A stretch of 64,000 nucleotides of DNA from Aquimonas sp044377145. GTDB lineage: Bacteria > Pseudomonadota > Gammaproteobacteria > Xanthomonadales > Xanthomonadaceae. The notes beneath the pieces are model-generated. The model was given only the letters and a program-made list of their open reading frames with translations. It searched no databases and was not told where the DNA came from. This document shows, piece after piece, positions 36,121 to 45,559 of the stretch. Position 1 is the first letter of the stretch, and each line of letters begins with the position of its first letter. Made by a program: the position numbers and the translations under genes. The stretch spans positions 1 through 64,000 of the forward strand of contig NZ_JBILJQ010000018.1 of assembly GCF_044377145.1 (NCBI RefSeq), in the 5' to 3' direction.

Positions 36121-36744
36121 CTTGAGTCTACCTTTTTTCGCCAACTGGCAATAGCGAGAACTGCAACACTATTGAGCGAAAGCCGCGCGTTTTCTTGATC
36201 GTCCGTATTGTCGGAAAGGAGTTTTTCGGCGCCACCTAGGGGCTATCCTGAAAACGCAATATGTCGGAAAACTGCGTGCCAGTGTGGTGAAATCTATCAT
36301 GGAGTATTACAGAGATGGATCGGTGCGCGGCGCGACGTTTGGTCCAAGCGGAGGAGAGGTTGGTGGCTTCGGCCAATTTTCACCGACGGGTTTGCACGCC
36401 AGAATCCAGAGGCGACTCGGCTTGCGACACCGCCGAAGGCGCTAGATCGGCTCCTGTCGAACTCTGCGCCACAGCTGAGGTTTCCCGACGGCGCCCTCTG
36501 GCACTCGATAGAAACGACCTGCTCGTTTTGCGGGCCTGGATCCGTTTTTCCGTTCCAACTCTGTCCTGATACACCCACAGGTGTCACCGGTGGCGGCACG
36601 CATGTTATCGAATCTGTCGACAACGGACTCTGAGTAGACACAGCCACTCGAATGATGGCCGTAGCGGGTCAAGAAGACATCCGGCGCCCACGTGTGAATG
36701 CGCGGTCTGAAGTGCTCCCACCTCACGCTAATGTGTTGGCCGAA
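36121..36744. other. Lower-GC region without a recognised gene
   Basis: This 624-bp stretch lies upstream of hamA and downstream of the histidine kinase gene. Open frames exist on both strands (plus 36208-36633, minus 36297-36647), but they overlap antisense, lack domain motifs and have poor starts. One plus-strand frame near 36250-36440 reads KTQYVGKLRASVVKSIMEYY before stopping; I do not recognise it. The first 130 bp probably hold the hamAB promoter. The rest may be degraded mobile DNA from the event that brought in Hachiman. Confidence 0.5.
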
Positions 36745-38160
36745 TTAAGAAGCTTCAGCGCGCGCGGGGGAGTGCGTCGCCGCAGGCAGACGCAGCTCCA
36801 CCCGCAGCCCGCGGCCGTCGCGGCCGGCGCCCAGCTGCAGACGGCCGCCAGAAAGATCAGTGATGCGGGCGACGATGGCGAGGCCGAGGCCGCTGCCTTC
36901 GGCGCGGCTGCCGGGCACCCGATAGAAGCTGTCGAGTACGCGCGCGCGTTCGGCCGGTTCGATGCCGGGGCCCTGGTCCTCGACCGCCAGCAGCACCTCG
37001 CTGCCTTCGGCCTGCAGCTCGATGCGCAGCTGCGCAGGCGTGCCGCCATGGCGGACCGCGTTGTCGACCAGGTTGCGCAGCAGGATGCCGAGCTGGGCGG
37101 TATCGGCATTGACGCGCAGATCGGGCGCAGCCACCAGTTCGACTGCGTCCTCGGCGAGCAGGCCGCTGTCGACCCACTCGGCCAGCAGCTGCTGCAGCAG
37201 GCGATCGAGATCGACCGGCTCAAGCGCGGGCGGCGGCGCGGCGGCGCCGAGCCGGCTCAGGGTCAGCAACTGTTCGACCGCGCGCTGCAGCCGGCCGAGC
37301 CCGCGCTCCGCCTGCGCCAGCGCGCGGCGGCGTGAGGCCTCGTCCTCGGCCGCGGCCAGGTTCGACAAATGCAGACGCAGGCCGGCGATCGGCGTGCGCA
37401 GCTCGTGCGCCGCCTCGTCGATGAAGCGGCGTTCGCGGCGCAGGGTTTCGTCGACGCGGCCGAGCAGGCCGTTGATCGCATCGACCAGGCCGTGGATCTC
37501 GGCCGGCACCCGATCGCGCTCGATCGGCGCCAGCGCATCACCGGCCTGCGCCGACACCGCACGGGCGATCCGTCGCAGTGAACGGCTGCCGGCGCGCACC
37601 ACCAGCCAGATCAGCAGGGCCAGCAAGGGCAACTCCAGCAGCAGCGGCCACAGCATGCCGCGGGCGATCCGGCTGGCGATGTGGTGGCGCAATGCGATCG
37701 GTTCGGCGGCGAAATAGCGCAGGCCGTCGGCGGCATGCAGGCAGAAGGTCCGCCACTCCGCGCCGTCGATCAGCACCGCGCCGAAGCCCTCGCCGACCGC
37801 ATCTGACGACAGCACGGGGGCGTTCTTCGAGCGCAGCAGCAGGGAATCTTCGCGCCAGACCAGGAACACCAGCTGGCGCTCGTAGGCGTGGCCGCGCGCA
37901 CCGGCCGGCGCCGCGCCCAGTTCGCGCATCTCGCCGTCCCAGACCGGCACGCTGCGCGCTGCGGCGCTGGCATCGGGCGTGGCCGGCAGCAGGCCGCCGA
38001 CCAGCACCTGCAGGCTGCGCGCGGAATGCGCCAGCTGCGCATCGAGCAACTCGTCGGCTTCGGTGCGGGCCGCCTGCCAGCTTGCCCAGGCGCTGAGCGC
38101 GCCGGTGGCCAGGGTGACCAGCAGCAGGCCGATCAGCAGGGGTCGCGACAGGCTTCTCAT
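36745..38160 (-). CDS. Two-component sensor histidine kinase
   Basis: The 471-aa EnvZ/QseC-type kinase has two membrane segments (about 8-28 and 170-189) around a 140-residue periplasmic sensor, a HAMP-like linker, the H-box FIDEAAHELRTPIAG with His252, the N-box LLRNLVDNAVRHGG, G1 VEDQGPGIEP and G2 EGSGLGLAIV. It should autophosphorylate and pass phosphate to the regulator at 38157-38819, with which it overlaps by 4 bp. Divergence from the histidine-rich gene and CzcCBA operon suggests that it senses a divalent metal, as CzcS does. The periplasmic loop has few His residues, so this is inference. Confidence 0.92.
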   Translation of the reverse strand: MRSLSRPLLIGLLLVTLATGALSAWASWQAARTEADELLDAQLAHSARSLQVLVGGLLPATPDASAAARSVPVWDGEMRELGAAPAGARGHAYERQLVFLVWREDSLLLRSKNAPVLSSDAVGEGFGAVLIDGAEWRTFCLHAADGLRYFAAEPIALRHHIASRIARGMLWPLLLELPLLALLIWLVVRAGSRSLRRIARAVSAQAGDALAPIERDRVPAEIHGLVDAINGLLGRVDETLRRERRFIDEAAHELRTPIAGLRLHLSNLAAAEDEASRRRALAQAERGLGRLQRAVEQLLTLSRLGAAAPPPALEPVDLDRLLQQLLAEWVDSGLLAEDAVELVAAPDLRVNADTAQLGILLRNLVDNAVRHGGTPAQLRIELQAEGSEVLLAVEDQGPGIEPAERARVLDSFYRVPGSRAEGSGLGLAIVARITDLSGGRLQLGAGRDGRGLRVELRLPAATHSPARAEAS

Positions 38161-38819
38161 GGCGCGGCCTGCAGCCGATAGCCGACTCCGCGCACGGTGC
38201 CGATCCGCTCCGCACCCAGCTTGCGGCGCAGATGGTGGATGTGGACATCGAGCATGTTGCTGCTGACGTCGTCATCCCAGCCGTACAGCCGCTGCTGCAG
38301 CAGATCGCGCGAGACCACCCTGCCCGCGGCCTCGACCAGGCTCAGCAGCAGGGCGAACTCGCGCCGCGGCAGCTCCACCAGCTGCCCGTCCAGATGCGCC
38401 TCGAAGCGGACCGGGTCGAGCTCGATGCCGGCGAAGCCCAGCTGCATCCGCGGCGAGTGCTCGCGCCGACGCAGCAGGGCGCGCAGCCGCGCCAGCAGTT
38501 CGGCCGGGTCGAACGGCTTGCCGAGGAAATCATCGGCGCCGGCATCCAGTGCCTCGACCCGATCGCGGACTTCATCGCGTGCGGTCAGGACCAGCACCGG
38601 CACGGCGACGCCGGCAGCGCGCGCCTCGCGCAGCACGCGCAGGCCGTCCAGCCGCGGCAGGCCGAGATCGAGCACGGCCAGGTCGAAGCCACCGTCGCGC
38701 AGAGCGGCCAGCGCGCTGATGCCGTCCTGCAGCCAGTCGACGGTGTAGCCGGCGCGACGCAGGGCCTCCTGGAGTCCTTCGCCGAGCAGGGCGTCGTCTT
38801 CGATCAGCAGCAGGCGCAT
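38157..38819 (-). CDS. OmpR-family response regulator
   Basis: This is a 220-aa regulator. The receiver has EDD (7-9), phosphoacceptor Asp51 (LAVLDLGLPR), Thr/Ala in VLTARD and Lys101 (GKPFD). The C-terminal winged helix (about 125-216) has LPRREFALLLSLVEA, VVSRDLLQQRLYGW, the recognition helix SNMLDVHIHHLRRKLG and TVRGVGYRL. It is coupled to the kinase downstream. Its start is 104 bp from the divergent histidine-rich gene, so it probably controls that promoter region, and perhaps czcCBA (inference from arrangement). Confidence 0.94.
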   Translation of the reverse strand: MRLLLIEDDALLGEGLQEALRRAGYTVDWLQDGISALAALRDGGFDLAVLDLGLPRLDGLRVLREARAAGVAVPVLVLTARDEVRDRVEALDAGADDFLGKPFDPAELLARLRALLRRREHSPRMQLGFAGIELDPVRFEAHLDGQLVELPRREFALLLSLVEAAGRVVSRDLLQQRLYGWDDDVSSNMLDVHIHHLRRKLGAERIGTVRGVGYRLQAAP

Positions 38820-38923
38820 GGGCGCTCCGACGGTGGCAGGGCGATGAGTCTACGGCCTTCGAAATGGTCCGCAGCACGCATGCAATTGTGTAGCCCCGGC
38901 CGCAGCGGCTAAGGTCCGCGGCC
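38820..38923. promoter_or_regulatory. Divergent promoter region
   Basis: These 104 bp separate two divergent start codons, those of the response regulator and of the histidine-rich protein that precedes czcCBA. At least two promoters and probably the regulator's operator must lie here. I could not pick out a convincing direct repeat or -35/-10 pair by eye. Confidence 0.5.
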
Positions 38924-39412
38924 ATGTCGCGTCCTTCCGCCCGCTTGCCCGCATCCCTACGCCTGCTCTGGCTGGCGCTGGCGTTGCTGGTGTTGGTGCT
39001 GCAGCCGGCGCTGTCGATGGCGGCACAGGCGCACGAGACCCTGCACTGGCTGCAGGGCAGCGGTCTGAGCGACCCGGCGCATCACCCGCACGGCGGCCAC
39101 GGCGCTACGCATGGCCATGCGGCGACGCCGGCGCTGAGCGTTGCAGGTCCCTCAGAGATTCAGCCCGCAGACGTGCACGACACGGCACCCGAACTCGCGG
39201 CCGAAGCCGTCCCCGGTGCTGAATCCGAATCCGAATCCGCCTTCAGCCGCCTGCTGCACGCCAGCCCCTGCTGCGTGCACTCGGCCACCGTGCCCAGCAT
39301 CGAGCTGCTGCCGCTGAGCCTCGCGCCAGTCGCGCAGCCGCTCGCCGAAGGTGCGCGGCTGCGCGCCGACACCGCCCTGCCGCGCGCACTGCGTCCGCCG
39401 ATCACCGGATAG
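38924..39412 (+). CDS. Histidine-rich exported protein (CzcI-like position)
   Basis: The 162-aa protein has an N-terminal hydrophobic signal (about 12-33, SLRLLWLALALLVLVLQPAL), a His/Gly-rich segment at about 53-65 (HHPHGGHGATHGH), an acidic/Ser patch (ESESES) and CC near residue 116. Such small His-rich secreted proteins often precede heavy-metal RND operons and may buffer or sense periplasmic metal (CzcI-like). Sequence similarity to CzcI itself is not evident. The 230-bp gap to czcC (39413-39642) holds a possible weak hairpin, GACGCC...GGCGTC with a following ATTTTT, at 39573-39601. Confidence 0.65.
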   Translation: MSRPSARLPASLRLLWLALALLVLVLQPALSMAAQAHETLHWLQGSGLSDPAHHPHGGHGATHGHAATPALSVAGPSEIQPADVHDTAPELAAEAVPGAESESESAFSRLLHASPCCVHSATVPSIELLPLSLAPVAQPLAEGARLRADTALPRALRPPITG

Positions 39413-39642
39413 GTGCTGCAGCCCCGGCGCTGAGAGCATGTGAAAAAACCATCCGCCTACTGCGGCCGCCGCCGGACGCCCGTGGCGGCAGCGCGCTACG
39501 CGAATTCTGCGGTCATTTGGCCCGCCAAACTCCCTTGAATTCACCTACCGCGCTTTGCCACGAACGCCCAGCGACGCCCTCGCTACGGCGTCTGGATTTT
39601 TCGCACGCTCTGAGCCGGTCTTTCCCTTTCCGGAGCCTTCCC

Positions 39643-40929
39643 ATGAACCTGCTGCGCGCGGCGCTCGCCGCTGCGGCCCTTGTGCTGGGCGCGCATGCGC
39701 CGATCACTTCGGCTGCGCCCCTGTCCTTGAACGACGCGTTCGCACGCGTCATCGACCACCACCCCGAGCTGCAGCGGCTGCAGTTCGCACTTGATACGCA
39801 AGCGGCCGAGGCCGAACGCGCGGCGCAGAGGCCCGCGCTGCGCCTCGGCGCCAGCGTTGAGAACGCGCTCGGCAGCGGTGCGGCCCATGGCCTCGACGGC
39901 GCGGAGTTGAGCCTGTCGCTGGCGTCATTGTTCGAGCGCGGCGGCAAACGCGCGGCGCGCATTGAGTTCGTCGAGCTGCAGCGCAGCGGCATCGATTGGC
40001 AGCGGCAGGCGCTGCAGCTCGACCTGCTGGCCGAGGTGGTGCGGCGCTACCTCGATGCAGTCGCCGCGAGCGAGCAGCAGGCCTTGGCGCAGGAAGATCT
40101 ACGCCAGCGCGAGGCGGTGGAGAAGGCGATCGAACAGCGCGTGCGCGCCGGCAGCACCCCGCAGTCGGCGCAGCGGGTGGCCGAGGCCGCACGCATTCGC
40201 GCCGAAGGCGCGGTCGCCGCGGCGATACGTCAGCAGCAGCGCGCGCTGCGCAGCTTGAGCGCGCTGTGGGGCGCCGCGCTGGAGCCGATCGAGCTGGCCA
40301 CACGTGACCTGTCCGTGCTGCCGCCGGTGCCGGACCTCGCCAGCCTGCAGACCCTGCTGCAGCGCAGCCCGGCGCTGCGCCGTTTCGCCGACGAGGCGCG
40401 CCTGCGCGAGGCGCGCCTGCAGCTGGCGCGCAGCAGTGGCGTGGCCGACGTGGAATGGCAGTTCGGCCTGCGCCGGCTGCAGGCCGAGCGCGACTGGGGC
40501 CTGATCGGCAGCGTCAGCATCCCGTTCGGCAGCGCCGGCCGCGCGGCGCCATCAATCCGCGGCGCCGAATCCGAGCTGGCAGCGCTGGCGCTCGAACGCG
40601 AGACCACCGCGCGCGGGCTGGAATCGACCCTGGTCGAGGTCTGGAGCGCGCTCGATGCCGCGGTGGACGCCGCCGATCGGATCGAACGCGACCTGCTGCC
40701 CGCGCTGGCCCAGGCCGAACAGGCGGTCGAGCGCGCCTATCGCGCCGGTGCGGTCGGTCATCTCGACTGGCTGCAGATCCAGGCAGAACAGCTCGACGCG
40801 CGGCAGCAGCGCTTGCAGCAGCGTCTGGCCGCCCACCGTGCCCTGATCGAACTGCAGCGGCTGACCGGTGAGGCCTTGCTGGATCCAGCGCTGGCGCTCG
40901 CGACGACCGAAGTGGAGACCACCCCATGA
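39643..40929 (+). CDS. czcC: TolC-family outer membrane efflux protein (CzcC-like)
   Basis: The 428-aa protein has a signal peptide (about 1-24, ending SAAP). Two internally similar coiled-coil halves of the outer membrane efflux family follow: SLNDAFARVIDHHPELQRL at the start, long Ala/Gln/Glu-rich helices, and YRAGAVGHLDWLQIQAE with an RLTGEALL ending in the second half. It forms the outer-membrane duct of a tripartite metal exporter. It is the first of three tightly packed genes; its stop overlaps the czcB start by 4 bp. Confidence 0.88.
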   Translation: MNLLRAALAAAALVLGAHAPITSAAPLSLNDAFARVIDHHPELQRLQFALDTQAAEAERAAQRPALRLGASVENALGSGAAHGLDGAELSLSLASLFERGGKRAARIEFVELQRSGIDWQRQALQLDLLAEVVRRYLDAVAASEQQALAQEDLRQREAVEKAIEQRVRAGSTPQSAQRVAEAARIRAEGAVAAAIRQQQRALRSLSALWGAALEPIELATRDLSVLPPVPDLASLQTLLQRSPALRRFADEARLREARLQLARSSGVADVEWQFGLRRLQAERDWGLIGSVSIPFGSAGRAAPSIRGAESELAALALERETTARGLESTLVEVWSALDAAVDAADRIERDLLPALAQAEQAVERAYRAGAVGHLDWLQIQAEQLDARQQRLQQRLAAHRALIELQRLTGEALLDPALALATTEVETTP

Positions 40930-42266
40930 GCACACTCGATCTCGTCCGTCGCAGCCTGTTGATGACGGCCCTGCTGACCCTCGGCGCCTGCGGCGGCGAC
41001 CACCCGGCCGATGCGCCGGCTGCTGCGCACGGCGACCACGCTGAGCATGCCGAACACGATGAAATCGAGGGCAATGCCCATGCCCACGACGATGACGATG
41101 ACCACGGCGACAGCCACGACCACGCCGAGCCCGCCACCGGGCAAGGGCCGCACGGCGGTCGCCTGCTGCGCGACGGCGCGCTCAGCGTCGAGCTGCTGAT
41201 CTTCGAGCGCGGCGTCGCGCCGGAGTTTCGCGCCTGGCTGTACCGCGACGGCGAGCCGCTGGCGCCGGCTGCGGGCCAGCTGCAGGTCACCCTGAGCCGG
41301 CTCGGCGGCGCGGTCGATGTGCACACGTTTGTTGTGCAGGCTGACTATCTGCGCAGCGGCCTGGAGGTGTACGAGCCGCACTCGTTTGACGTGCAGGTGC
41401 AGGCCGATTTCGGCGCGGGTGCACGCGCGCAGTGGCAGTACGCAAGCCACGAGGGTCGCACCCGCATCGATGCGGCAGTCGCCGACCAGGCCGGCATCCG
41501 GGTCGCTGCCGCCGGCCCGGGCCTGATCCGCGACCAGCGCGAAGTACAGGGACTACTGACCGTGATCGAGGGCCGTCATGCGCGGGTGTCGGCGCGCTTT
41601 GCCGGGCCGATCCGCAGCGTCGAGGTCGGGGTGGGCGATCGCGTCAGCGCCGGCCAGCGTCTTGCTACGGTCGAGAGCAATGTCAGCCTGTCGAACTATC
41701 CGCTCACCGCGCCCTTGGCCGGCACCGTGCTGATGCGCAGCGCCAGCGTCGGCGAGATCGCCGCCGAGGCACCGCTGTTCGAGATCGCCGATCTGTCAGT
41801 GCTGTGGGTCGACCTGCATCTGTTCGGCGCCGATGCCCAGCGCATCCGGCCGGGGCTGTCGGTGCGCGTCTCACGGCTGGCCGATGGGGTCGAGATCGAG
41901 ACCACGCTGGAGCGGGTGCTGCCGCTGACCGCTACCGCCAGCCAGAGCACGGTGGCGCGCGCTCGCATAGAGAACCCGGATGGCCAGTGGCGGCCGGGCT
42001 CGGCGGTGCGGGCGCAGGTGACGGTGGAGGAGACCGAAGTCGCGCTGCGAGTGCCGCTGTCTGCCCTGCAGCGCTTTCGCGATTTCGATGTGGTGTTCAT
42101 CCGCGTCGGCGACGAATACGAGATCCGCCCGCTCGAACTCGGCCGCCGCGACGGCCAGCAGGTCGAGGTGCTGGCCGGATTGAACCCGGGCGATGCGGTG
42201 GTGATCGAGCAGAGCTATCTGGTCAAGGCCGATATCGAAAAGTCGGGAGCCTCACATGACCACTGA
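40926..42266 (+). CDS. czcB: Periplasmic adaptor lipoprotein of heavy-metal RND pump (CzcB-like)
   Basis: The 446-aa membrane fusion protein has a lipobox LTLGAC (Cys22), then a His/Asp-rich metal-binding stretch (about 35-68, with HGDHAEHAEHDE and HAHDDDDDHGDSHDH). An N-terminal extra beta domain, a lipoyl/barrel-sandwich half-motif (FAGPIRSVEVGVGDRVSAGQ and PLTAPLAGTVLMRSASVGE) and a C-terminal GLNPGDAVVIEQSYLVKADIE follow, ending HDH. It links the CzcA pump to the outer-membrane channel and probably delivers periplasmic metal to the pump. It is translationally coupled to czcC and ends 26 bp before czcA. Confidence 0.9.
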   Translation: MSTLDLVRRSLLMTALLTLGACGGDHPADAPAAAHGDHAEHAEHDEIEGNAHAHDDDDDHGDSHDHAEPATGQGPHGGRLLRDGALSVELLIFERGVAPEFRAWLYRDGEPLAPAAGQLQVTLSRLGGAVDVHTFVVQADYLRSGLEVYEPHSFDVQVQADFGAGARAQWQYASHEGRTRIDAAVADQAGIRVAAAGPGLIRDQREVQGLLTVIEGRHARVSARFAGPIRSVEVGVGDRVSAGQRLATVESNVSLSNYPLTAPLAGTVLMRSASVGEIAAEAPLFEIADLSVLWVDLHLFGADAQRIRPGLSVRVSRLADGVEIETTLERVLPLTATASQSTVARARIENPDGQWRPGSAVRAQVTVEETEVALRVPLSALQRFRDFDVVFIRVGDEYEIRPLELGRRDGQQVEVLAGLNPGDAVVIEQSYLVKADIEKSGASHDH

Positions 42267-42292
42267 CGCCTGCCACCGGCGGAGGCGCGACC

Positions 42293-45200
42293 ATGCTTGA
42301 GCGCCTGATCCGCTTTGCCATCGCCCAGCGCGGTTTGATGCTGGTGCTCACGCTCGGCTTCGCCGCACTCGGTGTCTGGAGCTACCAGCGCCTGCCGATC
42401 GACGCCACGCCCGATATCACCAATGTGCAGGTCCAGATCAATACCGAGGCGCCGGGCTATTCGCCGCTGGAGGTCGAACAGCGGGTGACCTTCGCGATCG
42501 AGACGACCCTGGCCGGGCTGCCGCGGCTGGCCTACACGCGCTCGCTGTCGCGCTACGGGCTGTCGCAGGTGACCGTGGTGTTCAAGGACGGCACCGATCT
42601 CTACTTCGCCCGCCAGCAGGTCGCCGAGCGCCTGCAGCAGACGCGCTCGCAGCTGCCGGCGGGGCTGGAGCCGGAGATGGGGCCGATCGCCACCGGCCTC
42701 GGCGAGATCTTCATGTACACGGTCGAGGCCGAGCCCGGCGCGCGCCGGCCCGATGGCACCGCGTGGACCGCCACCGATCTGCGCACCCTGCAGGACTGGG
42801 TGGTGCGGCCGCAGCTGCGCGGCGTGCCCGGCGTCACCGAGGTCAACACCATCGGCGGCTTCGCCCGCCAGATTCACGTCACCCCGGATCCGGCCAAGCT
42901 CGTCGCCTATGGCTTCAGCCTGCAGGACGTGGTCGCCGCGCTGGCGCGCAACAACCGCAATGCAGGCGCCGGCTACATCGAGCGCAGCGGCCAGCAGTAT
43001 CTGGTGCGGGTGCCCGGGCAGGCGGCCGATCTGGCCGCACTGTCGGCGATCGTGCTGGACCGCCGCGACGGCGTGCCGATCCGGATCGGCGATGTCGCCG
43101 AGGTCGGCGAAGGCCCCGAGCTGCGCACCGGTGCGGCCACCCAGAACGGTGAAGAGGTTGTGCTAGGCACCGTGTTCATGCTGGTCGGCGAGAACAGCCG
43201 CGCGGTCGCCCGCGCCAGCGCGGCGCGCTTGGCCGAGGTGCAGGCCAGCCTGCCGGCAGGCGTGCGGGTGAACGCGGTGTACGACCGCACCGTGCTGGTG
43301 GATCGCACCATCGCGACGGTGCGCAACAATCTGGTCGAAGGCGCGCTGCTGGTGATCGCGGTGCTGTTCCTGCTGCTGGGCAATCTGCGCGCGGCCCTGA
43401 TCACCGCGGCGGTGATCCCGCTGGCGATGCTGATGACCCTCACCGGCATGCTGCGCGGCGGCGTCTCCGGCAATCTGATGAGCCTGGGCGCGCTCGATTT
43501 CGGCCTGATCGTCGACGGCGCGGTGATCATCATCGAGAACTGTCTGCGCCGGTTCGGCGAACGCCAGCAGTCCTTGGGTCGGGTGCTGACCCGCGACGAG
43601 CGTTTCGAGCTCACCGCCAGCGCCAGCGCCGAGGTGATCCGGCCCAGCCTGTTCGGAGTGGCGATCATCGCCGCGGTATATCTGCCGGTGTTCGCGCTCA
43701 GCGGCATCGAAGGCAAGATGTTCCACCCCATGGCATTCACCGTGGTGCTGGCGCTGACGGCGGCGATGCTGCTGTCGCTGACCTTCGTGCCGGCGGCGAT
43801 CGCGCAGTTCATGGGCGGCAGGGTGGCCGAGCACGACAACCGCGTACTGCGCGCGGCTCGCCGCGGCTACGCGCCACTGTTGGGCCTGGCCCTGCGCGCA
43901 CGGCTGCCGGTGCTGGCCGGCGCAGCAGCGCTGGTCGTGGCCAGCGGCGTGCTGGCCAGCCGCATGGGCAGCGAGTTCATCCCCAGCCTGGACGAAGGCG
44001 ATATCGCCCTGCATGCGCTGCGCATCCCCGGCACCAGCCTGAGCCAGGCGGTGCAGATGCAGGCCCTGCTGGAGACCCGCATCCAGGCCGTGCCCGAGGT
44101 GCTGCGGGTGTTCGGCAAGCTCGGCACCGCCGAGGTCGCCACCGACCCGATGCCGCCCTCGGTGGCCGACACCTTCGTCATGCTCAAGCCGCGTGCCGAC
44201 TGGCCCGATCCGCGCAAGCCGCGGGCCCAGCTGGTGGCCGAGATCGAGGCCGCGGTGAGCGTACTGCCGGGTAACAACTACGAGTTCACCCAGCCGATCC
44301 AGATGCGCATGAACGAGCTGATCTCCGGCGTGCGCGCTGACGTGGCGATCAAGATCCACGGCGATGACCTCGACACTCTGGCGGCGCTGGGCGAACAGAT
44401 CCAGCGCGTCGCCGCCGGCATTGAGGGCGCCGCCGATGTGAATCTGGAGCAGACCACCGGCCTGCCCCTGCTCAGCATCACGCCCGACCCCGCCGGACTG
44501 GTGCGGCACGGCCTGAATGCCGATGCGGTGCAGGACGCGGTCCAGATCGCGGTCGGCGGCGGCCATGCCGGCCAGCTGTTCGAGGGCGATCGTCGTTTCG
44601 ACATCGTGGTGCGCCTGCCCGAAGCCCTGCGCAGCGATCCGGCGCGGCTGGCCGATCTACCGATTCCGCTGCCGCACGCCGATGCCAATGCCGATGAGGT
44701 CTCACACCTCGCCAACTGGGCCAGCGGGGGGCCGGGCGTGGTGCCGCTGCGCGAGGTCGCGCGGATCGAGATCTCCGAAGGGCCGAACCAGATCAACCGC
44801 GAGAACGGCAAGCGCCGGGTGGTGGTGACCGCCAATGTGCGCGGGCGCGATCTCGGCCGCTTTGTCGCCGAGCTGCAGCAACGCATCGCGAGCGAAGTCG
44901 CGGTGCCGCCCGGCTACTGGGTCAGCTACGGCGGTAGCTTCGAGCAGTTGATCACCGCCAGCGAACGGCTGGCCTGGGTGGTGCCGGCGACCCTGCTGCT
45001 GATCTTCGGCCTGCTCTATCTCGCCTTTGGCAGCGGCCGTGACGCGCTGGTGATCTTCAGCGGCGTGCCGCTGGCGCTGACCGGCGGCGTGTTGGCGCTG
45101 TGGCTGCGCGAGCTGCCGCTGTCGATCTCGGCGGGGGTCGGCTTTATCGCCCTGTCGGGCGTGGCGGTGTTGAACGGCGTGGTGTTGATCCACTGCATCC

Positions 45201-45466
45201 GCGGCCTGCGCGAGCGCGGTCTGGCCCTGCAGGCCGCGATTCGCGAGGGCGCCGAAAGCCGGCTGCGGCCGGTGCTGACGACTGCCCTGGTGGCCTCGCT
45301 CGGCTTTCTGCCGATGGCCTTCAACGTCGGTGCCGGCGCCGAGGTGCAGCGGCCGTTGGCGACCGTGGTGGTCGGCGGAGTGATCTCCTCGACCCTGTTG
45401 ACCCTGCTGGTGCTGCCGGTGCTCTATGGCTGGGTGTGGCGGCGCAGCGCACGTTGGCAAGGGTGA
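42293..45466 (+). CDS. czcA: Heavy-metal RND efflux pump (CzcA family)
   Basis: This 1057-aa HME-RND proton/metal antiporter has the standard start (LERLIRFAIAQRGLMLVL), twelve predicted membrane helices in two sets, and large periplasmic loops. TM4 reads DFGLIVDGAVIIIEN with Asp402, Asp408 and Glu415, matching the essential charged residues and numbering of Cupriavidus CzcA. These residues place it in the divalent cation group (Zn/Co/Cd, HME1-like). Exact specificity, including nickel, cannot be told. It is the third gene of czcCBA; the C-terminus is complete. Confidence 0.95.
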   Translation: MLERLIRFAIAQRGLMLVLTLGFAALGVWSYQRLPIDATPDITNVQVQINTEAPGYSPLEVEQRVTFAIETTLAGLPRLAYTRSLSRYGLSQVTVVFKDGTDLYFARQQVAERLQQTRSQLPAGLEPEMGPIATGLGEIFMYTVEAEPGARRPDGTAWTATDLRTLQDWVVRPQLRGVPGVTEVNTIGGFARQIHVTPDPAKLVAYGFSLQDVVAALARNNRNAGAGYIERSGQQYLVRVPGQAADLAALSAIVLDRRDGVPIRIGDVAEVGEGPELRTGAATQNGEEVVLGTVFMLVGENSRAVARASAARLAEVQASLPAGVRVNAVYDRTVLVDRTIATVRNNLVEGALLVIAVLFLLLGNLRAALITAAVIPLAMLMTLTGMLRGGVSGNLMSLGALDFGLIVDGAVIIIENCLRRFGERQQSLGRVLTRDERFELTASASAEVIRPSLFGVAIIAAVYLPVFALSGIEGKMFHPMAFTVVLALTAAMLLSLTFVPAAIAQFMGGRVAEHDNRVLRAARRGYAPLLGLALRARLPVLAGAAALVVASGVLASRMGSEFIPSLDEGDIALHALRIPGTSLSQAVQMQALLETRIQAVPEVLRVFGKLGTAEVATDPMPPSVADTFVMLKPRADWPDPRKPRAQLVAEIEAAVSVLPGNNYEFTQPIQMRMNELISGVRADVAIKIHGDDLDTLAALGEQIQRVAAGIEGAADVNLEQTTGLPLLSITPDPAGLVRHGLNADAVQDAVQIAVGGGHAGQLFEGDRRFDIVVRLPEALRSDPARLADLPIPLPHADANADEVSHLANWASGGPGVVPLREVARIEISEGPNQINRENGKRRVVVTANVRGRDLGRFVAELQQRIASEVAVPPGYWVSYGGSFEQLITASERLAWVVPATLLLIFGLLYLAFGSGRDALVIFSGVPLALTGGVLALWLRELPLSISAGVGFIALSGVAVLNGVVLIHCIRGLRERGLALQAAIREGAESRLRPVLTTALVASLGFLPMAFNVGAGAEVQRPLATVVVGGVISSTLLTLLVLPVLYGWVWRRSARWQG

Positions 45467-45559
45467 TGGCGCGGCCTGGCCCCGCGCTGTCGCCGTTCGG
45501 CACCGTCGTCATCGCGCGTGCGGGCTACCATCCGCCCTTCCCTGCACTGCGAGCTGCCG

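Noticed and set aside
36208..36633. 141-codon plus-strand open frame upstream of hamA
   Set aside because: No recognisable domain, an antisense frame of similar length over the same DNA, and no clear ribosome site.
32165..36749. 9-bp inverted repeat CTTAATTCG (32165-32173) / CGAATTAAG (36741-36749) at both edges of the Hachiman region
   Set aside because: It is too short, it is inverted rather than direct, and both copies overlap gene 3' ends (stop codons TAA), so it is not evidence for an attachment site or transposon end.
39573..39601. Intrinsic terminator or attenuator before czcC (GACGCC...GGCGTC then ATTTTT)
   Set aside because: The stem is only 6 bp and the T-run is offset by several bases; noted under the histidine-rich gene but not called as a terminator.
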